Shown here: positions 9,492 to 20,430 of the stretch, in pieces
Numbering within the stretch: position 1 is the stretch's first letter
How the letters are laid out: the number at the start of each line of letters is the position of its first letter
NCBI RefSeq assembly: GCF_900110655.1
Contig: NZ_FOEQ01000006.1
Location: forward strand, 273,319-337,318
Direction of reading: 5' to 3'
Origin: Pseudomonas soli
GTDB taxonomy: Bacteria > Pseudomonadota > Gammaproteobacteria > Pseudomonadales > Pseudomonadaceae
DNA: 64,000 nt
Program-made: the position numbers and the translations under genes
The notes under the pieces: generated by a model
Told to the model about the DNA's origin: nothing
What the model saw: the letters and a program-made list of their open reading frames with translations, nothing else
The model's database searches: none

Positions 9492-10304
9492 TCAATGAGC
9501 CCAACGCAACTGCGTGGGCAACGGGGCGACAGGTTCCGGATCGGGCGGCGTGCCCGGGACGGAGAGAACACGGTTGAGCACTTCGCTTTCCAGCGCCGCC
9601 AGGCGGTGCGAACCCCGCACTCGAGGTCGCGGCAGGTCGATGACCAGGTCCAGGCCGACGGCGCCGTCTTCGATCAGGATCACCCGGTCGGCCACGGCGA
9701 CGGCTTCGCTGACGTCGTGGGTGACCAGCAGCACGGTGAAACCGTGCTGGCGCCACAGGCGCTCGATCAGTTGCTGCATCTCGATACGGGTCAGGGCGTC
9801 CAGCGCGCCCAAGGGCTCATCCAGCAGCAGCAGACGCGGCTGATGAATGAGCGCCCGGGCCAGGGCCACCCGCTGTTTCTGGCCACCGGACAAGGCCGCC
9901 GGCCACTCATTGGCGCGATCGACCAGGCCGACCGCCTCCAGGGCTTCCAGGGCGCGTGGCCGCCAGTTGCCGGACAACCCCAGGCCGACGTTGTCGATCA
10001 CCTTCTTCCAGGGCAGCAGGCGCGCGTCCTGGAACATCAGCCGGGTATCCTCGCGGGCCTCGGCAAGCGCCGCGGCGCCCGCCAGCAATTGGCCGCCGCT
10101 GGGCTGGTCGAGCCCGGCCAGCAGGCGCAGCAAGGTGCTTTTACCGCAACCACTGCGACCAACGATGGCGACGAACTGGCCAGCCGGAATGTGCAGATCG
10201 ATCCCGCGCAGCACTTCGCGCTGGCCGAACGTACGACGCAGGTCCCTGGCCGCCAGGGGGATGCCACGCAGCAGGCGTGGCGGTTGTGCCTTGAGCACCG
10301 TCAT
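9492..10304 (-). CDS. ssuB: Aliphatic sulfonate ABC transporter ATPase SsuB
   Basis: A 270-residue ABC ATPase that energises sulfonate import through SsuC. It shows Walker [10 protein letters not shown], the Q-loop region [10 protein letters not shown], signature LSGGQKQR, Walker [13 protein letters not shown] and the H-loop VTHD. I set the start at the ATG 10302-10304, which overlaps the ssuC stop (ATGA); in-frame upstream codons lie inside ssuC. The [10 protein letters not shown] and DEPLGALD wording is typical of the nitrate/sulfonate/taurine ATPase family. Confidence 0.94.
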   Translation of the reverse strand: MTVLKAQPPRLLRGIPLAARDLRRTFGQREVLRGIDLHIPAGQFVAIVGRSGCGKSTLLRLLAGLDQPSGGQLLAGAAALAEAREDTRLMFQDARLLPWKKVIDNVGLGLSGNWRPRALEALEAVGLVDRANEWPAALSGGQKQRVALARALIHQPRLLLLDEPLGALDALTRIEMQQLIERLWRQHGFTVLLVTHDVSEAVAVADRVILIEDGAVGLDLVIDLPRPRVRGSHRLAALESEVLNRVLSVPGTPPDPEPVAPLPTQLRWAH

Positions 10305-11101
10305 CACGCGCCCTCCTTCTTCGCCACCTGGTACGCCGGGTGCCAACGCAGCCACACACGCTCCAGGCCACGGGCGGCCAGGTCGGCCAGCTTGCCGAGC
10401 ACCGCGTACAGGACAATGGCCAGCACCACCACGTCGGTCTGCAGGAACTCACGGGCGTTCATCGCCAGGTAGCCGATGCCCGAGTTGGCCGAAATGGTCT
10501 CGGCGACGATCAGTGTCAGCCACATGAAACCCAGGGCGAAGCGCACGCCGACCAGGATCGAGGGCAGCGCCCCCGGCAGGATCACCTGGCGGAACAGCGC
10601 GAAGCCCGACAGCCCGTAGCTGCGCGCCATCTCCACCAGCGCCGGATCGACGTTGCGGATCCCGTGATAGGTGTTCAGGTAGATGGGGAACAGCGTCCCC
10701 AGGGCCACCAGGAAAATCTTTGCCGACTCGTCGATGCCGAACCACAGGATCACCAGCGGGATCAGCGCCAGGTGCGGCACGTTGCGGATCATCTGCACCG
10801 AACTGTCGAGCAGGCGCTCGCCCCAGTTCGACAGGCCGGTGATGAAACCGAGCAACAGGCCGAGACTGCCGCCGATCACGAAGCCCAGGCCGGCACGCCA
10901 GCCGCTGATGGCCAGGTGGGTCCAGATCTGGCCACTGCGCACCAGCTCGACGCCAGCACTGACCACCGCGCTCGGCGCCGGCAGGATGCGGGTCGACAGC
11001 CAGCCTGCGCTGACCGACAACTGCCATACCGCCAGCAGCAGGATCGGCAGGGCCCAGGGCGCCAGGCGCTTGGACCAGGTGGTGGTGGATGCACGACTCA
11101 T
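10304..11101 (-). CDS. ssuC: Aliphatic sulfonate ABC transporter permease SsuC
   Basis: A 265-residue inner-membrane permease with about six TM segments (for example [16 protein letters not shown], then [16 protein letters not shown]). The EAA loop that docks on SsuB reads [20 protein letters not shown]. It overlaps ssuB by ATGA and follows ssuD by 11 bp. Family: BPD_transp_1, SsuC/TauC group; sulfonate specificity comes from the operon. Confidence 0.94.
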   Translation of the reverse strand: MSRASTTTWSKRLAPWALPILLLAVWQLSVSAGWLSTRILPAPSAVVSAGVELVRSGQIWTHLAISGWRAGLGFVIGGSLGLLLGFITGLSNWGERLLDSSVQMIRNVPHLALIPLVILWFGIDESAKIFLVALGTLFPIYLNTYHGIRNVDPALVEMARSYGLSGFALFRQVILPGALPSILVGVRFALGFMWLTLIVAETISANSGIGYLAMNAREFLQTDVVVLAIVLYAVLGKLADLAARGLERVWLRWHPAYQVAKKEGA

Positions 11102-11112
11102 GGCCCCGGCCC

Positions 11113-12261
11113 TCAGCTCTGCGACACGGATTTGGGCAGGATGTCGTTGGCGACCATTTCACCGAACGGGCTTACGTAGCCACCGGTTTTCGGCTGCTCC
11201 GGGCGCTGCACGTCCAGATGCGGGAACAGCAGCTCGGCGACGCGGTACGACTCTTCGAGGTGTGGATAGCCCGAGAAGATGAAGGTATCGATGCCAAGAT
11301 CGGCGTATTCCTTGACCCGCGCCGCGACGGTCGGGCCATCGCCCACCAGCGCGGTGCCGGCGCCACCACGTACCAGGCCGACACCGGCCCACAGGTTCGG
11401 CGCCACTTCGAGGTTGTCGCGCTTGCCACCGTGCAGCGCGGCCATGCGCTGCTGACCGACCGAGTCGAAGCGCGCCAGCGACGCCTGGGCGCGGGCGATG
11501 GTGTCGTCGTCCAGGTGCGAGATCAGCCTGTCGGCGGCGGCCCAGGCCTCCTCGTTGGTTTCTCGCACAATCACGTGCAAGCGAATGCCGAAGCGCACCT
11601 CACGGCCCTGGGCGGCCGCTTTCTCACGTACCGCAGCAATCTTCTCGGCCACCGCGGCCGGCGGCTCGCCCCAGGTCAGGTACAGCTCGACCTGTTCGGC
11701 GGCCAGGTCCTGGGCAGCGTCAGACGAGCCACCGAAGTACAGCGGCGGGCGCGGCTGCTGGATCGGCGGGTAGAGCAGCTTGGCGCCTTTGACCTGGATG
11801 TGCTTGCCGTCGTAGTCGACCGTTTCGCCTTCGAGCACCTTGCGCCAGATACGGGTGAATTCCACCGACGCCTCATAGCGTTCCTGGTGGTTCAGGTGCA
11901 GGCCATCACCGGCCAGTTCGTCCGGATCGCCACCGGTCACCAGGTTGAACAATGCACGGCCGTTGGACAGACGATCCAGGGTCGCGGCCTGACGGGCTGC
12001 GACGGTCGGCGAGATGATCCCCGGGCGCAGGGCCACCAGGAACTTCAGGCGCTCGGTCACCGGGATCAGCGACGCCGCCACCAGCCAGGAGTCCTCGCAG
12101 GAACGTCCGGTGGGGATCAGCACGCCGCCGAAGCCCAGGCGGTCGGCGGCCTGGGCGATCTGGCTCAGGTAACCGTGGTCGACGGCGCGGGCGCCTTCGC
12201 TGGTGCCCAGGTACTTGCCGTCACCATGGGTAGGGAGGAACCAGAAAATGTTAAGGCTCAT
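11113..12261 (-). CDS. ssuD: FMNH2-dependent alkanesulfonate monooxygenase SsuD
   Basis: A 382-residue bacterial-luciferase-family monooxygenase that cleaves C-S bonds of alkanesulfonates, giving sulfite and an aldehyde. It uses FMNH2 supplied by SsuE. The start [19 protein letters not shown] and later motifs ([20 protein letters not shown] segment near 75-90, [19 protein letters not shown] near 130-148) are diagnostic. Length equals that of known SsuD. It sits between ssuA and ssuC in the operon. Confidence 0.96.
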   Translation of the reverse strand: MSLNIFWFLPTHGDGKYLGTSEGARAVDHGYLSQIAQAADRLGFGGVLIPTGRSCEDSWLVAASLIPVTERLKFLVALRPGIISPTVAARQAATLDRLSNGRALFNLVTGGDPDELAGDGLHLNHQERYEASVEFTRIWRKVLEGETVDYDGKHIQVKGAKLLYPPIQQPRPPLYFGGSSDAAQDLAAEQVELYLTWGEPPAAVAEKIAAVREKAAAQGREVRFGIRLHVIVRETNEEAWAAADRLISHLDDDTIARAQASLARFDSVGQQRMAALHGGKRDNLEVAPNLWAGVGLVRGGAGTALVGDGPTVAARVKEYADLGIDTFIFSGYPHLEESYRVAELLFPHLDVQRPEQPKTGGYVSPFGEMVANDILPKSVSQS

Positions 12262-12321
12262 TGGAGTTGTCTCCTCAAGGGTGGCTCATGCCGGGGCGAC
12301 GCCCCGGCGCAGGCGAAACGT

Positions 12322-13287
12322 TCAAGGCGCACTGGCGACCTTGGCCGGGGGTGTCCAGATCACGTCCTTGATGCTCAAGGGCTTGGGAATCAGCTTCAGG
12401 GCCTGGAAGGTGTCGGCAATCTTCTGCTGTGCGGCGATCACTTCCGGGGTCAGCGGCGCGGCTCCGTAGCCTTGGCGCTTGACCGAAGTCAGGGTGATGT
12501 CGGCAGGCAGGCCGAGCAGCGGCGCAACCTGGTCGGTGACCTGATGCGGATTGGCCTGGGACCATTCGCCCACGGCGCGCACTTCTTCAACCAGGGTGTT
12601 GATCACCGCCGGGTGCTGGGTCGCATAGCTGCGGGTGGCGAGGTAGAACTGGTGATTGTCGACCAGATCCTTGCCGTCACGCAGGGTGCGTGCCTGCAGC
12701 TGTTGCTCGGCGGCGGCCTGGTACGGATCCCAGATCACCCAGGCATCGACACTGCCGCGCTCGAAGGCGGCGCGGGCATCGGCCGGGGGCAGGTAGACGG
12801 GCTGGATATCGGTGTACTTGAGACCGGCGTCTTCCAGGGCACGCACCAGCAGGTAATGCACGTTGGAACCCTTGTTGAGGGCGACTTTCCTGCCCTTGAG
12901 TTCCTTCACCGACTGGACCGTCGACCCCTTCGGCACCAGGATCGCCTCGCTGTGCGGAGCTGGCGGCTCATAGGCGACGTAGAGCAGATCGGCGCCCGCG
13001 GCCTGGGCAAACACCGGCGGCGTTTCGCCGGTCACGCCGAAGTCGATGGAGCCGACGTTGAGCCCTTCGAGCAGCTGTGGACCGCCGGGGAACTCGGTCC
13101 ATTGCACGTCGATGCCCTGTTCCTTCAGGCGCTTTTCCAGCGACCCCTTGGCCTTGAGCAGCACCAGGGTGCCGTATTTCTGGTAACCGATACGCAGGCT
13201 CTCGGCCTGGGCTTGGCTGATGGCGCCGAAGGACACAGCCGCCGCGAACAGGGCGACCAGACCACGACGCAAGAAGACTGTGCGCAT
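12322..13287 (-). CDS. ssuA: Sulfonate-binding periplasmic protein SsuA
   Basis: A 321-residue substrate-binding protein. A Sec signal peptide occupies residues 1-28 (basic start, hydrophobic core, cleavage after AQA). The mature part begins ESLRIGYQKYGTLVLLKAKG, typical of the SsuA/NMT1 family, and includes GEAPP-like GETPPVFAQAAGAD and the WVIWDPY motif near 220. It captures alkanesulfonates for SsuBC. Confidence 0.95.
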   Translation of the reverse strand: MRTVFLRRGLVALFAAAVSFGAISQAQAESLRIGYQKYGTLVLLKAKGSLEKRLKEQGIDVQWTEFPGGPQLLEGLNVGSIDFGVTGETPPVFAQAAGADLLYVAYEPPAPHSEAILVPKGSTVQSVKELKGRKVALNKGSNVHYLLVRALEDAGLKYTDIQPVYLPPADARAAFERGSVDAWVIWDPYQAAAEQQLQARTLRDGKDLVDNHQFYLATRSYATQHPAVINTLVEEVRAVGEWSQANPHQVTDQVAPLLGLPADITLTSVKRQGYGAAPLTPEVIAAQQKIADTFQALKLIPKPLSIKDVIWTPPAKVASAP

Positions 13288-13382
13288 GGCGCTCTCCTGT
13301 GCGAGTTGGGTTCGGGTAGCACCTGCTTGCCTCGTTGGCGGGCGAGTAAGGTGGGGACAGCGATGGAGCGGTCAAGCCTGGT

Positions 13383-13976
13383 TCAGATACTCCAGCGGGC
13401 ACTGATCAGGCGTTCGTTGAGCACGCCGGGGGCGACAGGTTGGGGCCGGCGCGCCATGGCGCTGTGGAACGTTTCCAGCGAATCCTGCAGGCGCTGCTCC
13501 AGGGCAGCGGCCAGTTGCGCGGGCCTGGCGCCCTCGCCGTAGGCAATCTGGCTGTCGTCGGCGAAGATCCCTTGCAGGGTCTCCTGCGCCTTGAGGGCCG
13601 ACAGCACGGGCTTGAGCGCGTAGTCCACGGCCAGCATGTGGGCGATGCTCCCACCGGTTGCGATCGGCAACACCACCTTGTGTTCCAGGGCCCGCTCGGG
13701 CAGCAGGTCGAGCAAGGTCTTCAAGGCCCCGGCGAAGGACGCCTTGTACACCGGGGTGGCCACCACCAAGCCGTCGGCCTGGGCTACAAGTGCGTTGAAG
13801 TGGCGCACCTGCGGGCTGTCGAAACGGGCATGCAGCAGATCTTCGGCGGGAAACTCACGCACCTGGAAGGTCACCACTTCGACGCCCCGCTCCTGCAGCC
13901 AGTCGCGCGAGCGCTCTAGCAGCACGCCGGAGCGTGAACGAAGACTGGGGCTACCACCGACAGAGACAACCAGCAT
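13383..13976 (-). CDS. ssuE: NAD(P)H-dependent FMN reductase SsuE
   Basis: A 197-residue flavodoxin-fold FMN reductase that supplies FMNH2 to SsuD. Key segments are [19 protein letters not shown] at the N-terminus (phosphate/FMN binding) and [22 protein letters not shown] near 75-95. The start ATG at 13976 is preceded by AAAGAGC-like purines; upstream in-frame codons extend into the leader and were rejected. It is the first gene of the ssu operon, with a long AT-rich leader upstream. Confidence 0.93.
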   Translation of the reverse strand: MLVVSVGGSPSLRSRSGVLLERSRDWLQERGVEVVTFQVREFPAEDLLHARFDSPQVRHFNALVAQADGLVVATPVYKASFAGALKTLLDLLPERALEHKVVLPIATGGSIAHMLAVDYALKPVLSALKAQETLQGIFADDSQIAYGEGARPAQLAAALEQRLQDSLETFHSAMARRPQPVAPGVLNERLISARWSI

Positions 13977-14039
13977 TGAAAGAGCTTCCTTCGATTCGAT
14001 TGCAGGGCCGCGAGGGGTTGTCCCCGCTGGATGTAACGA

Positions 14040-14135
14040 CATTAACAGCTCGTCACATATATCTATAAATCATATTTTTTCATTTGTTTATTCCATTTAT
14101 GAATTTACGAATTACTGTAGCCACACAATAAAAAA
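14040..14135 (-). promoter_or_regulatory. AT-rich leader/promoter region of the ssu operon
   Basis: A sharply AT-rich tract (about 14050-14110) lies just upstream of ssuE and contains TTATTCCAT at 14088-14096. The identical nonamer occurs in front of the cystine-transporter operon (23688-23696). Sulfonate operons are induced under sulfate limitation through CysB-type regulators, so an activator site here is plausible; the exact promoter was not resolved. Confidence 0.4.
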
Positions 14136-14153
14136 GGGCCGTCGAAACGGCCC
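14136..14153 (-). terminator. Rho-independent terminator of lsfA
   Basis: A 7-bp perfect stem (14136-14142 with 14147-14153, CGAA loop) is followed on the minus strand by a run of six T. It ends the lsfA transcript ahead of ssuE, so ssuE needs its own promoter. Confidence 0.85.
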
Positions 14154-14195
14154 GAAGATCCCTGCTTGGCTAAGAGCAATGCAACGAGGAATGCC

Positions 14196-14834
14196 TCAAC
14201 GATTGGGTTGCGGGGTCAGCCGCAGATAGGGTTTCACCGCCCGATACCCTTTCGGGAAACGACGTTTGATTTCATCTTCGTCCTTGAGCGAAGGCACGAT
14301 CACTACCTCATCGCCATCCTGCCAGTTGCCCGGCGTGGCGACCTTGTAGTTGTCGGTCAGCTGCAGCGAGTCGATCACCCGCAGGATCTCGTTGAAGTTG
14401 CGCCCGGTACTGGCCGGATAGGTGATGGTCAGGCGCACCTTCTTGTTCGGGTCGATGACGAACAGCGAACGCACGGTCAGGGTGTCGCTGGCGTTGGGGT
14501 GGATCAGGTCGTACAGGTCGGAGACCTTGCGATCGGCGTCGGCGATGATCGGGAAGTTGACCACGGTGTTCTGGGTCTCGTTGATGTCGTCGATCCACTT
14601 GTGGTGCGAGTCCACCGGGTCCACCGACAGGGCGATGGCCTTGACCCCGCGCTTGGCGAAATCATCCTTGAGCTTGGCGGTCAGGCCCAGTTCGGTGGTG
14701 CACACCGGGGTGAAGTCGGCCGGGTGGGAGAACAGCACGCCCCAGCTGTCGCCCAGCCATTCGTGGAAACGGATCTTGCCGGCGCTGGAATCCTGTTCGA
14801 AATCGGGGGCGATATCGCCGAGTTTGAGGCTCAT
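14196..14834 (-). CDS. lsfA: 1-Cys peroxiredoxin LsfA
   Basis: A 212-residue Prx6-type thiol peroxidase. The peroxidatic cysteine is Cys45 in FTPVCTTELG, in the family pattern PxxxTxxC, and the extended C-terminal domain (TGRNFNEILRVIDSLQ) marks the 1-Cys class. LsfA was first described in P. putida as a sulfate-starvation-induced protein and also protects from peroxide. It sits directly upstream of the ssu operon but has its own terminator. The start is ATG at 14834. Confidence 0.95.
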   Translation of the reverse strand: MSLKLGDIAPDFEQDSSAGKIRFHEWLGDSWGVLFSHPADFTPVCTTELGLTAKLKDDFAKRGVKAIALSVDPVDSHHKWIDDINETQNTVVNFPIIADADRKVSDLYDLIHPNASDTLTVRSLFVIDPNKKVRLTITYPASTGRNFNEILRVIDSLQLTDNYKVATPGNWQDGDEVVIVPSLKDEDEIKRRFPKGYRAVKPYLRLTPQPNR

Positions 14835-14956
14835 GGAAGCGGCTCCTGTGCTGTGTCTGGCCTTGTGGGTTCAATGTGCCTGCTTCCGAATAAAAATAAA
14901 AAGAATAAATATCGATTTATTTATAACCAGATCGCATACGGAATCGCAGACACAAA

Positions 14957-14979
14957 AAGCCTCGCACAAGGCGAGGCTT
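14957..14979 (-). terminator. Rho-independent terminator of the OprD-type porin gene
   Basis: A 9-bp stem (14957-14965 with about 14971-14979) lies 19 bp beyond the porin stop codon. On the minus strand it is followed by TTTTTG. Confidence 0.85.
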
Positions 14980-14997
14980 TCTTTGTGCAGCTACGAC

Positions 14998-16344
14998 TTA
15001 CATGAAGGCGTAAGTGTAGTTGACGATGAAGCGAGTCTGGTCCTGGTCTTTGGTGTATTCAGTGTTGCCGGCAGGACCGTTGGTCCCGCGGTAAACACCT
15101 TGACGCAGGCTGAAGCCCAGTCCCTTCAGAGTACCTTCCTGGATCACGTAGTCGACACGCGCGTCCCGCTCCCACTCGCTGTAGGAACCGTTGCCCGAAG
15201 CGTTGCGAACGTCGGTACCGCGCAGATATGCAACGGACGCCTTCAAGCCTGGCACGCCAAGACGAGCGAAATCGTACGAGTACTGGCCGAAGGTAGTGTT
15301 TTCACCTGCACGAGCGAACTGGTTGATCATGCTGTCGGTGAACAGGTAGAAGCTAGCACCGCCCGCGCCTTCCGGACGGCCATTGCCATCGCGCACGCTA
15401 CCCTGGTTCAGCCAGACGAACGCACCGTCATCGCTGACCTGCTGGTGACCGAGCATGAGTGCATGGCCGCCCAGAGTATAGGTGAACATCGCCGACCAGG
15501 TTTTGTTGTCAACTTCACCGACATGCTTGGCATAACCGTTGTTGTTGTTGAAGTTGTAGCCGCCACCACTGCCGTTCCGGCCGTCGCTGCTGCTGTCAAA
15601 GTAGCGCAGGTCGGTCTTGAATGACTGGTCGTCCGAGATCTTGAAGACGTGAGTCGCACCCAGGAAGTGCTGTTTGTAGAAGTCTTCCAGGTTCGAGTAG
15701 TAGTACTGCAGGGTCAGGTCTGGAGTGAGCTTGTAGTCCAGGCCGCCGTAGCGGAACTTGTTGCTGTCAGCGGTAGCACCGTTGACCGACAGGCCGGTGC
15801 GGTTGCTCGAAGCACGACCCATGGCGTGGGTCAGTTGACCGGCGTTGACAGTCAGATTGTCGATTTCCTTCGAGGTGATGGTTGCACCTTCAAAGGTTTG
15901 CGGCAGCAGGCGACCGTCGTTGGAGACCAGGATCGGCAACATTGGCGCCAAGGCGCTACCGAAGTGAGCTTCAGTTTTGGAGAAGCGGGCTTTGGCGTTG
16001 GCGCCAAGACGAGCCCATTGGGCCGCTGCCGAACCGTTGGTCTCACTCGGGAAGAAGGAGCTGTTGTCAGGGTGCTTGCCTTTGCCACCGTCGAGGTGAA
16101 TACCCCACAGCGCCTGAGCGTCCACACCGAAGCCTACGGTACCTTCGGTGAAACCAGAAATGTAGTCGAGCTTGAAGCCCTGACCCGATTCACGGTTGTC
16201 CGCACCGACTTCACGGTTATCGTTGTTGAAGTACATGGTGCGCGAGCTCAGGGACAGCTTGCTGTCCTCGACGAAACCTGCAGCGCCTGCTTGTTGGGCG
16301 AGAACCCCCAGTGCCACGGCCAGGGCCAGGCTGGACTTGTACAT
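14998..16344 (-). CDS. OprD/OprE-family outer-membrane porin
   Basis: A 448-residue porin of the OprD superfamily. A signal peptide occupies residues 1-22 (ending AGAAG). The mature start FVEDSKLSLSSRTMYFNND and recurrent beta-strand patterns follow, and the C-terminal strand ends in aromatic/Met (FIVNYTYAFM). OprD-type channels take up small substrates. Its place between lsfA-ssu and tau suggests a role in sulfur-compound uptake, though the substrate cannot be read from sequence. OprE-like naming is possible. Confidence 0.9.
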   Translation of the reverse strand: MYKSSLALAVALGVLAQQAGAAGFVEDSKLSLSSRTMYFNNDNREVGADNRESGQGFKLDYISGFTEGTVGFGVDAQALWGIHLDGGKGKHPDNSSFFPSETNGSAAAQWARLGANAKARFSKTEAHFGSALAPMLPILVSNDGRLLPQTFEGATITSKEIDNLTVNAGQLTHAMGRASSNRTGLSVNGATADSNKFRYGGLDYKLTPDLTLQYYYSNLEDFYKQHFLGATHVFKISDDQSFKTDLRYFDSSSDGRNGSGGGYNFNNNNGYAKHVGEVDNKTWSAMFTYTLGGHALMLGHQQVSDDGAFVWLNQGSVRDGNGRPEGAGGASFYLFTDSMINQFARAGENTTFGQYSYDFARLGVPGLKASVAYLRGTDVRNASGNGSYSEWERDARVDYVIQEGTLKGLGFSLRQGVYRGTNGPAGNTEYTKDQDQTRFIVNYTYAFM

Positions 16345-16839
16345 GTTTTGCTCCTCTACGTTCTAATTTTTGTGCGTCTCAAGCGGCGGAGTCTGCTGCC
16401 CCACTCACCCGGATTGGCGATTTAGCCCTAAAGCGTGACCGCCAAGTCAATCGCTAACGATCGATTCGCGACTTTGGTCTAATCCGTCGATCTGCGCTAC
16501 AGGATAATGACAATCCTATAAATCCAAAATGACCGTTTTATGAATCTGTAAGATTTTTACGGAATAACATCGGAACCATTCCTGCAAATCGTTGTATCGA
16601 CGCCGTCAATCATACCTTTAGGTTATGTGCAAACGTTTGCAGGCGTGACGACCGCCCCGTCGAAACCGATCAAGCCTAGCTGGCTTGGCAGATTCCGCCA
16701 CCAGTACCGCCGCCCCACAGGGCCGTGGGTCAGAGCGATTGGCTTTTAAGCTAATTCTAAAAAGTTATTTATTTCATATTTCTTAGATCATCTAGTCTTC
16801 TCGCCATCTATCCCAGAATGCCTGACGAGAGGTTCAACC
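16345..16839. promoter_or_regulatory. Divergent porin/tauA intergenic region with a 14-bp palindrome
   Basis: These 495 bp hold no gene. Much is AT-rich, especially 16490-16580 and 16740-16810. A perfect palindrome TGCAAACGTTTGCA lies at 16628-16641 and resembles LacI/PurR-family operators. GGAATAAC at 16561-16568 resembles the motif upstream of ssuE and tcyJ. The AT-rich block ending near 16800 should hold the tauA promoter. Confidence 0.5.
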
Positions 16840-17811
16840 ATGATCCCGCATGCTCCGCTGCGCCTGTTCGCCGCCCTGACCCTCACCAGTGCCAGCTGGC
16901 TGGCCCAGGCCGCCGACCTGACCGTTGCCTACCAGACCACCGTCGACCCGGCAAAGGTGGCCCAGGTCGATGGCACCTATGAAAAGGACAGCAAGGCCAG
17001 CATCGACTGGCGCAAGTTCGACAACGGCGCCGACGTGATCACCGCTGTCGCCTCGGGCGACGTGCAGATCGGCTACCTCGGCTCCAGCCCGCTGGCCGCC
17101 GCCGCCACCCGCAAATTGCCTGTGGAAACCTTCCTGATCGCCACCCAGATCGGCGCCGGCGAAGCCCTGGTCGCCCGCGACAGCATCAAGACCCCGCAGG
17201 ACCTGGTGGGCAAGAAAGTCGCCGTGCCGTTCGTTTCCACCGGCCACTACAGCCTGTTGGCCGCGCTGAAGAGCTGGAACATCGACCCGTCGAAAGTGCA
17301 GATCCTCAACCTCGCGCCACCAGCGATCATCGCCGCCTGGAAACGCGGCGACATCGACGCCACCTACGTCTGGGACCCAGCCCTGGGCGTGGCCAAGGAG
17401 AACGGCAAGGTACTGATCACCTCCGGCGAGCTTGCCGAGAAAGGCGCGCCGACCTTCGACGCCTGGATCGTGCGCAAGGACTTCGCTGCCAAGCACCCGG
17501 AGATCGTCAAGTCGTTCGCCAAGGTCACCCTCGACGCCTATGCCGACTACCGCAAGGACCCGCAAGCCTGGCTGGCCGACAAAGACAACGTCGCCAAGCT
17601 GGTCAAGCTGTCTGGCGCCAAGCCCGCCGATATCCCGGTGCTGCTGCAGGGCAACGTCTATCCACTGGCCGCCGACCAGGCCAGCGCACTCGGCGCACCG
17701 ACCACCCAGGCGCTGACCGACACCGCCACCTTCCTCAAGCAGCAGGGCAAGGTCGATGCCGTGCTGCCGGACTACGCGCCCTACGTCAGCGCCCAGTACC
17801 TGCCCAACTGA
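16840..17811 (+). CDS. tauA: Taurine-binding periplasmic protein TauA
   Basis: A 323-residue substrate-binding protein. The signal peptide runs to about residue 24 (ending AQA). The mature part has [16 protein letters not shown], and further on [16 protein letters not shown] and YVWDPALG, typical of TauA. It delivers taurine to TauBC under sulfate starvation. A GAGAGG Shine-Dalgarno lies eight bases upstream of the ATG. It is the first gene of tauABCD. Confidence 0.95.
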   Translation: MIPHAPLRLFAALTLTSASWLAQAADLTVAYQTTVDPAKVAQVDGTYEKDSKASIDWRKFDNGADVITAVASGDVQIGYLGSSPLAAAATRKLPVETFLIATQIGAGEALVARDSIKTPQDLVGKKVAVPFVSTGHYSLLAALKSWNIDPSKVQILNLAPPAIIAAWKRGDIDATYVWDPALGVAKENGKVLITSGELAEKGAPTFDAWIVRKDFAAKHPEIVKSFAKVTLDAYADYRKDPQAWLADKDNVAKLVKLSGAKPADIPVLLQGNVYPLAADQASALGAPTTQALTDTATFLKQQGKVDAVLPDYAPYVSAQYLPN

Positions 17812-17824
17812 TCTGGAGCCCGTC

Positions 17825-18604
17825 ATGGCCTTGCTCGAGCTGGAGCGCATCAGCGCACAGTACCCCGGCGCCCCCACCCCGGTGCTGGCCGATATCAACC
17901 TGAGCCTGGGTCCGCGCCAGTTGCTGGTGGCCCTCGGGCCTTCAGGCAGCGGCAAGACCTCGCTGCTCAACCTGATCGCCGGCTTCGTCGCCCCCAGCGG
18001 CGGGCGCATCACCCTCGATGGCGCACCGGTGCAAGGCCCGGGGGCCGAGCGCGGCGTGGTGTTCCAGGACGACGCCCTGCTGCCCTGGCAGGACGTGCTC
18101 GGCAACGTCGCCTTCGGCCTGGAGCTGGCAGGCGTACCGCGTGCACAGCGTGAAGCCAAGGCACGAGAGATGCTGGCACTGGTAGACCTGGCCGGCTTCG
18201 GCGAGCGGCGCGTATGGCAATTGTCCGGTGGGCAGAAGCAGCGCGTGGGCCTTGCCCGGGCGCTGGCGGCCGACCCGCGAGTGCTGTTGATGGACGAACC
18301 GTTCGGCGCCCTCGATGCCTTTACCCGCGAACAGATGCAGGAGCTGCTGCTGCAGGTCTGGCAGCGCACCGCCAAGCCAGTGTTCCTGATCACCCACGAC
18401 ATTGAGGAAGCGGTGTTCCTCGCCACCGAGCTGGTGCTCCTGGCGCCCAATCCGGGACGGGTGGTCGAGCGCCTGCAACTGGACTTCGGCCAGCGCTACG
18501 CCGCTGGCGAGTCGGCGCGGGCGATCAAGTCCGATCCACGCTTCATCGAGACCCGCGAGCACGTGCTGGCGCGGGTGTTCTCGCAACGTCAGGAGTCCGC
18601 ATGA
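17825..18604 (+). CDS. tauB: Taurine ABC transporter ATPase TauB
   Basis: A 259-residue ABC ATPase starting [15 protein letters not shown]. Motifs seen are Walker [11 protein letters not shown]-loop [11 protein letters not shown], signature LSGGQKQR, Walker [13 protein letters not shown] and H-loop ITHD. Start ATG 17825 is 13 bp after tauA with TGGAG upstream. The stop overlaps the tauC ATG (ATGA). Confidence 0.95.
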   Translation: MALLELERISAQYPGAPTPVLADINLSLGPRQLLVALGPSGSGKTSLLNLIAGFVAPSGGRITLDGAPVQGPGAERGVVFQDDALLPWQDVLGNVAFGLELAGVPRAQREAKAREMLALVDLAGFGERRVWQLSGGQKQRVGLARALAADPRVLLMDEPFGALDAFTREQMQELLLQVWQRTAKPVFLITHDIEEAVFLATELVLLAPNPGRVVERLQLDFGQRYAAGESARAIKSDPRFIETREHVLARVFSQRQESA

Positions 18605-19440
18605 GCAGTATCGAATTGCCAGCCACCGCCAAGCGGCCCCCCCGGACGCCACCTGTCGTGAAAACCCGCAAGCCCTTACCGACCCGCTGGATCAGCGCCC
18701 TCACCCTGGCCTCGCTGCTGTTGGTGTGGTGGCTGGTTACCGCCGCCGGCTGGATCGAGCCGCTGTTCCTGCCCTCGCCCGCCGATATCCTGGCCAAGGG
18801 CTGGACGCTGCTCACCCAGGGCTACATGGACGCCAGCCTGTGGCAGCACCTGGGCGCGAGCCTGGGGCGCATCGGCCTGGCGCTGCTTGCCGCCACCCTG
18901 ACCGCCATCCCGGTGGGCATCGCCATCGGCTACAACCGCGTGGCCCGCGGCGTTCTCGACCCGCTGATCGAGTTCTACCGGCCGATTCCGCCGCTGGCTT
19001 ACCTGCCGCTGATCGTCATCTGGTGCGGCATAGGCGAGCTGTCGAAAGTGCTTTTGATCTACCTGGCGATCTTCGCCCCGATTGCCATCGCCACCGCCAC
19101 CGGCGTGCGCACCGTCGACCCGGCCAAGTTGCGCGCCGCGCAGTCGCTGGGCGCCAGCAAAATCCAACTGATCCGCCACGTGATCCTGCCTAGCGCACTG
19201 CCCGACATCCTCACCGGCATCCGCATCGGCCTCGGCGTGGGCTGGTCGACGCTGGTCGCCGCCGAACTGATCGCCGCCACCAGTGGCCTGGGCTTCATGG
19301 TGCAGTCCGCCGCGCAGTTCCTGGTCACCGATGTGGTGGTCCTGGGGATCCTGCTGATTGCCCTGATCGCCTTCGCCCTTGAGATGGGCCTGCGCGCCCT
19401 GCAGCGCAAGCTGGTGCCCTGGCACGGCCAGAGCCATTGA
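18601..19440 (+). CDS. tauC: Taurine ABC transporter permease TauC
   Basis: A 279-residue permease with a proline-rich cytoplasmic N-terminus and about six TM helices. The EAA loop reads [21 protein letters not shown]. It overlaps tauB by four bases. Taurine specificity is inferred from the tauA and tauD neighbours. Confidence 0.95.
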   Translation: MSSIELPATAKRPPRTPPVVKTRKPLPTRWISALTLASLLLVWWLVTAAGWIEPLFLPSPADILAKGWTLLTQGYMDASLWQHLGASLGRIGLALLAATLTAIPVGIAIGYNRVARGVLDPLIEFYRPIPPLAYLPLIVIWCGIGELSKVLLIYLAIFAPIAIATATGVRTVDPAKLRAAQSLGASKIQLIRHVILPSALPDILTGIRIGLGVGWSTLVAAELIAATSGLGFMVQSAAQFLVTDVVVLGILLIALIAFALEMGLRALQRKLVPWHGQSH

Positions 19441-20322
<882 letters not shown>

Positions 20323-20350
20323 AAGATCGGGGGAGGCCTTTGGCTTCCTT

Positions 20351-20430
20351 TCGCTGGCAAGCCAGCTCCCACAGGTTTTGCAACAACCCTGTGGGAGCCT
20401 GCGAAAGGGCCGCATAGCGTCGCCAGCGAT
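20351..20430. repeat. REP-like hairpin between convergent tauD and the BCCT transporter
   Basis: The arms GCTCCCACAGG (20365-20375) and CCTGTGGGAGC (20388-20398) pair perfectly, inside a larger diverged stem flanked by TCGCTGGCAAGCC and CGCCAGCGA. It lies between two converging genes. Confidence 0.7.

Noticed and set aside
11089..13542. An 817-codon plus-strand frame across ssuD and ssuA
   Set aside because: It crosses several confirmed ssu genes antisense, with low-complexity composition and no recognisable domain.
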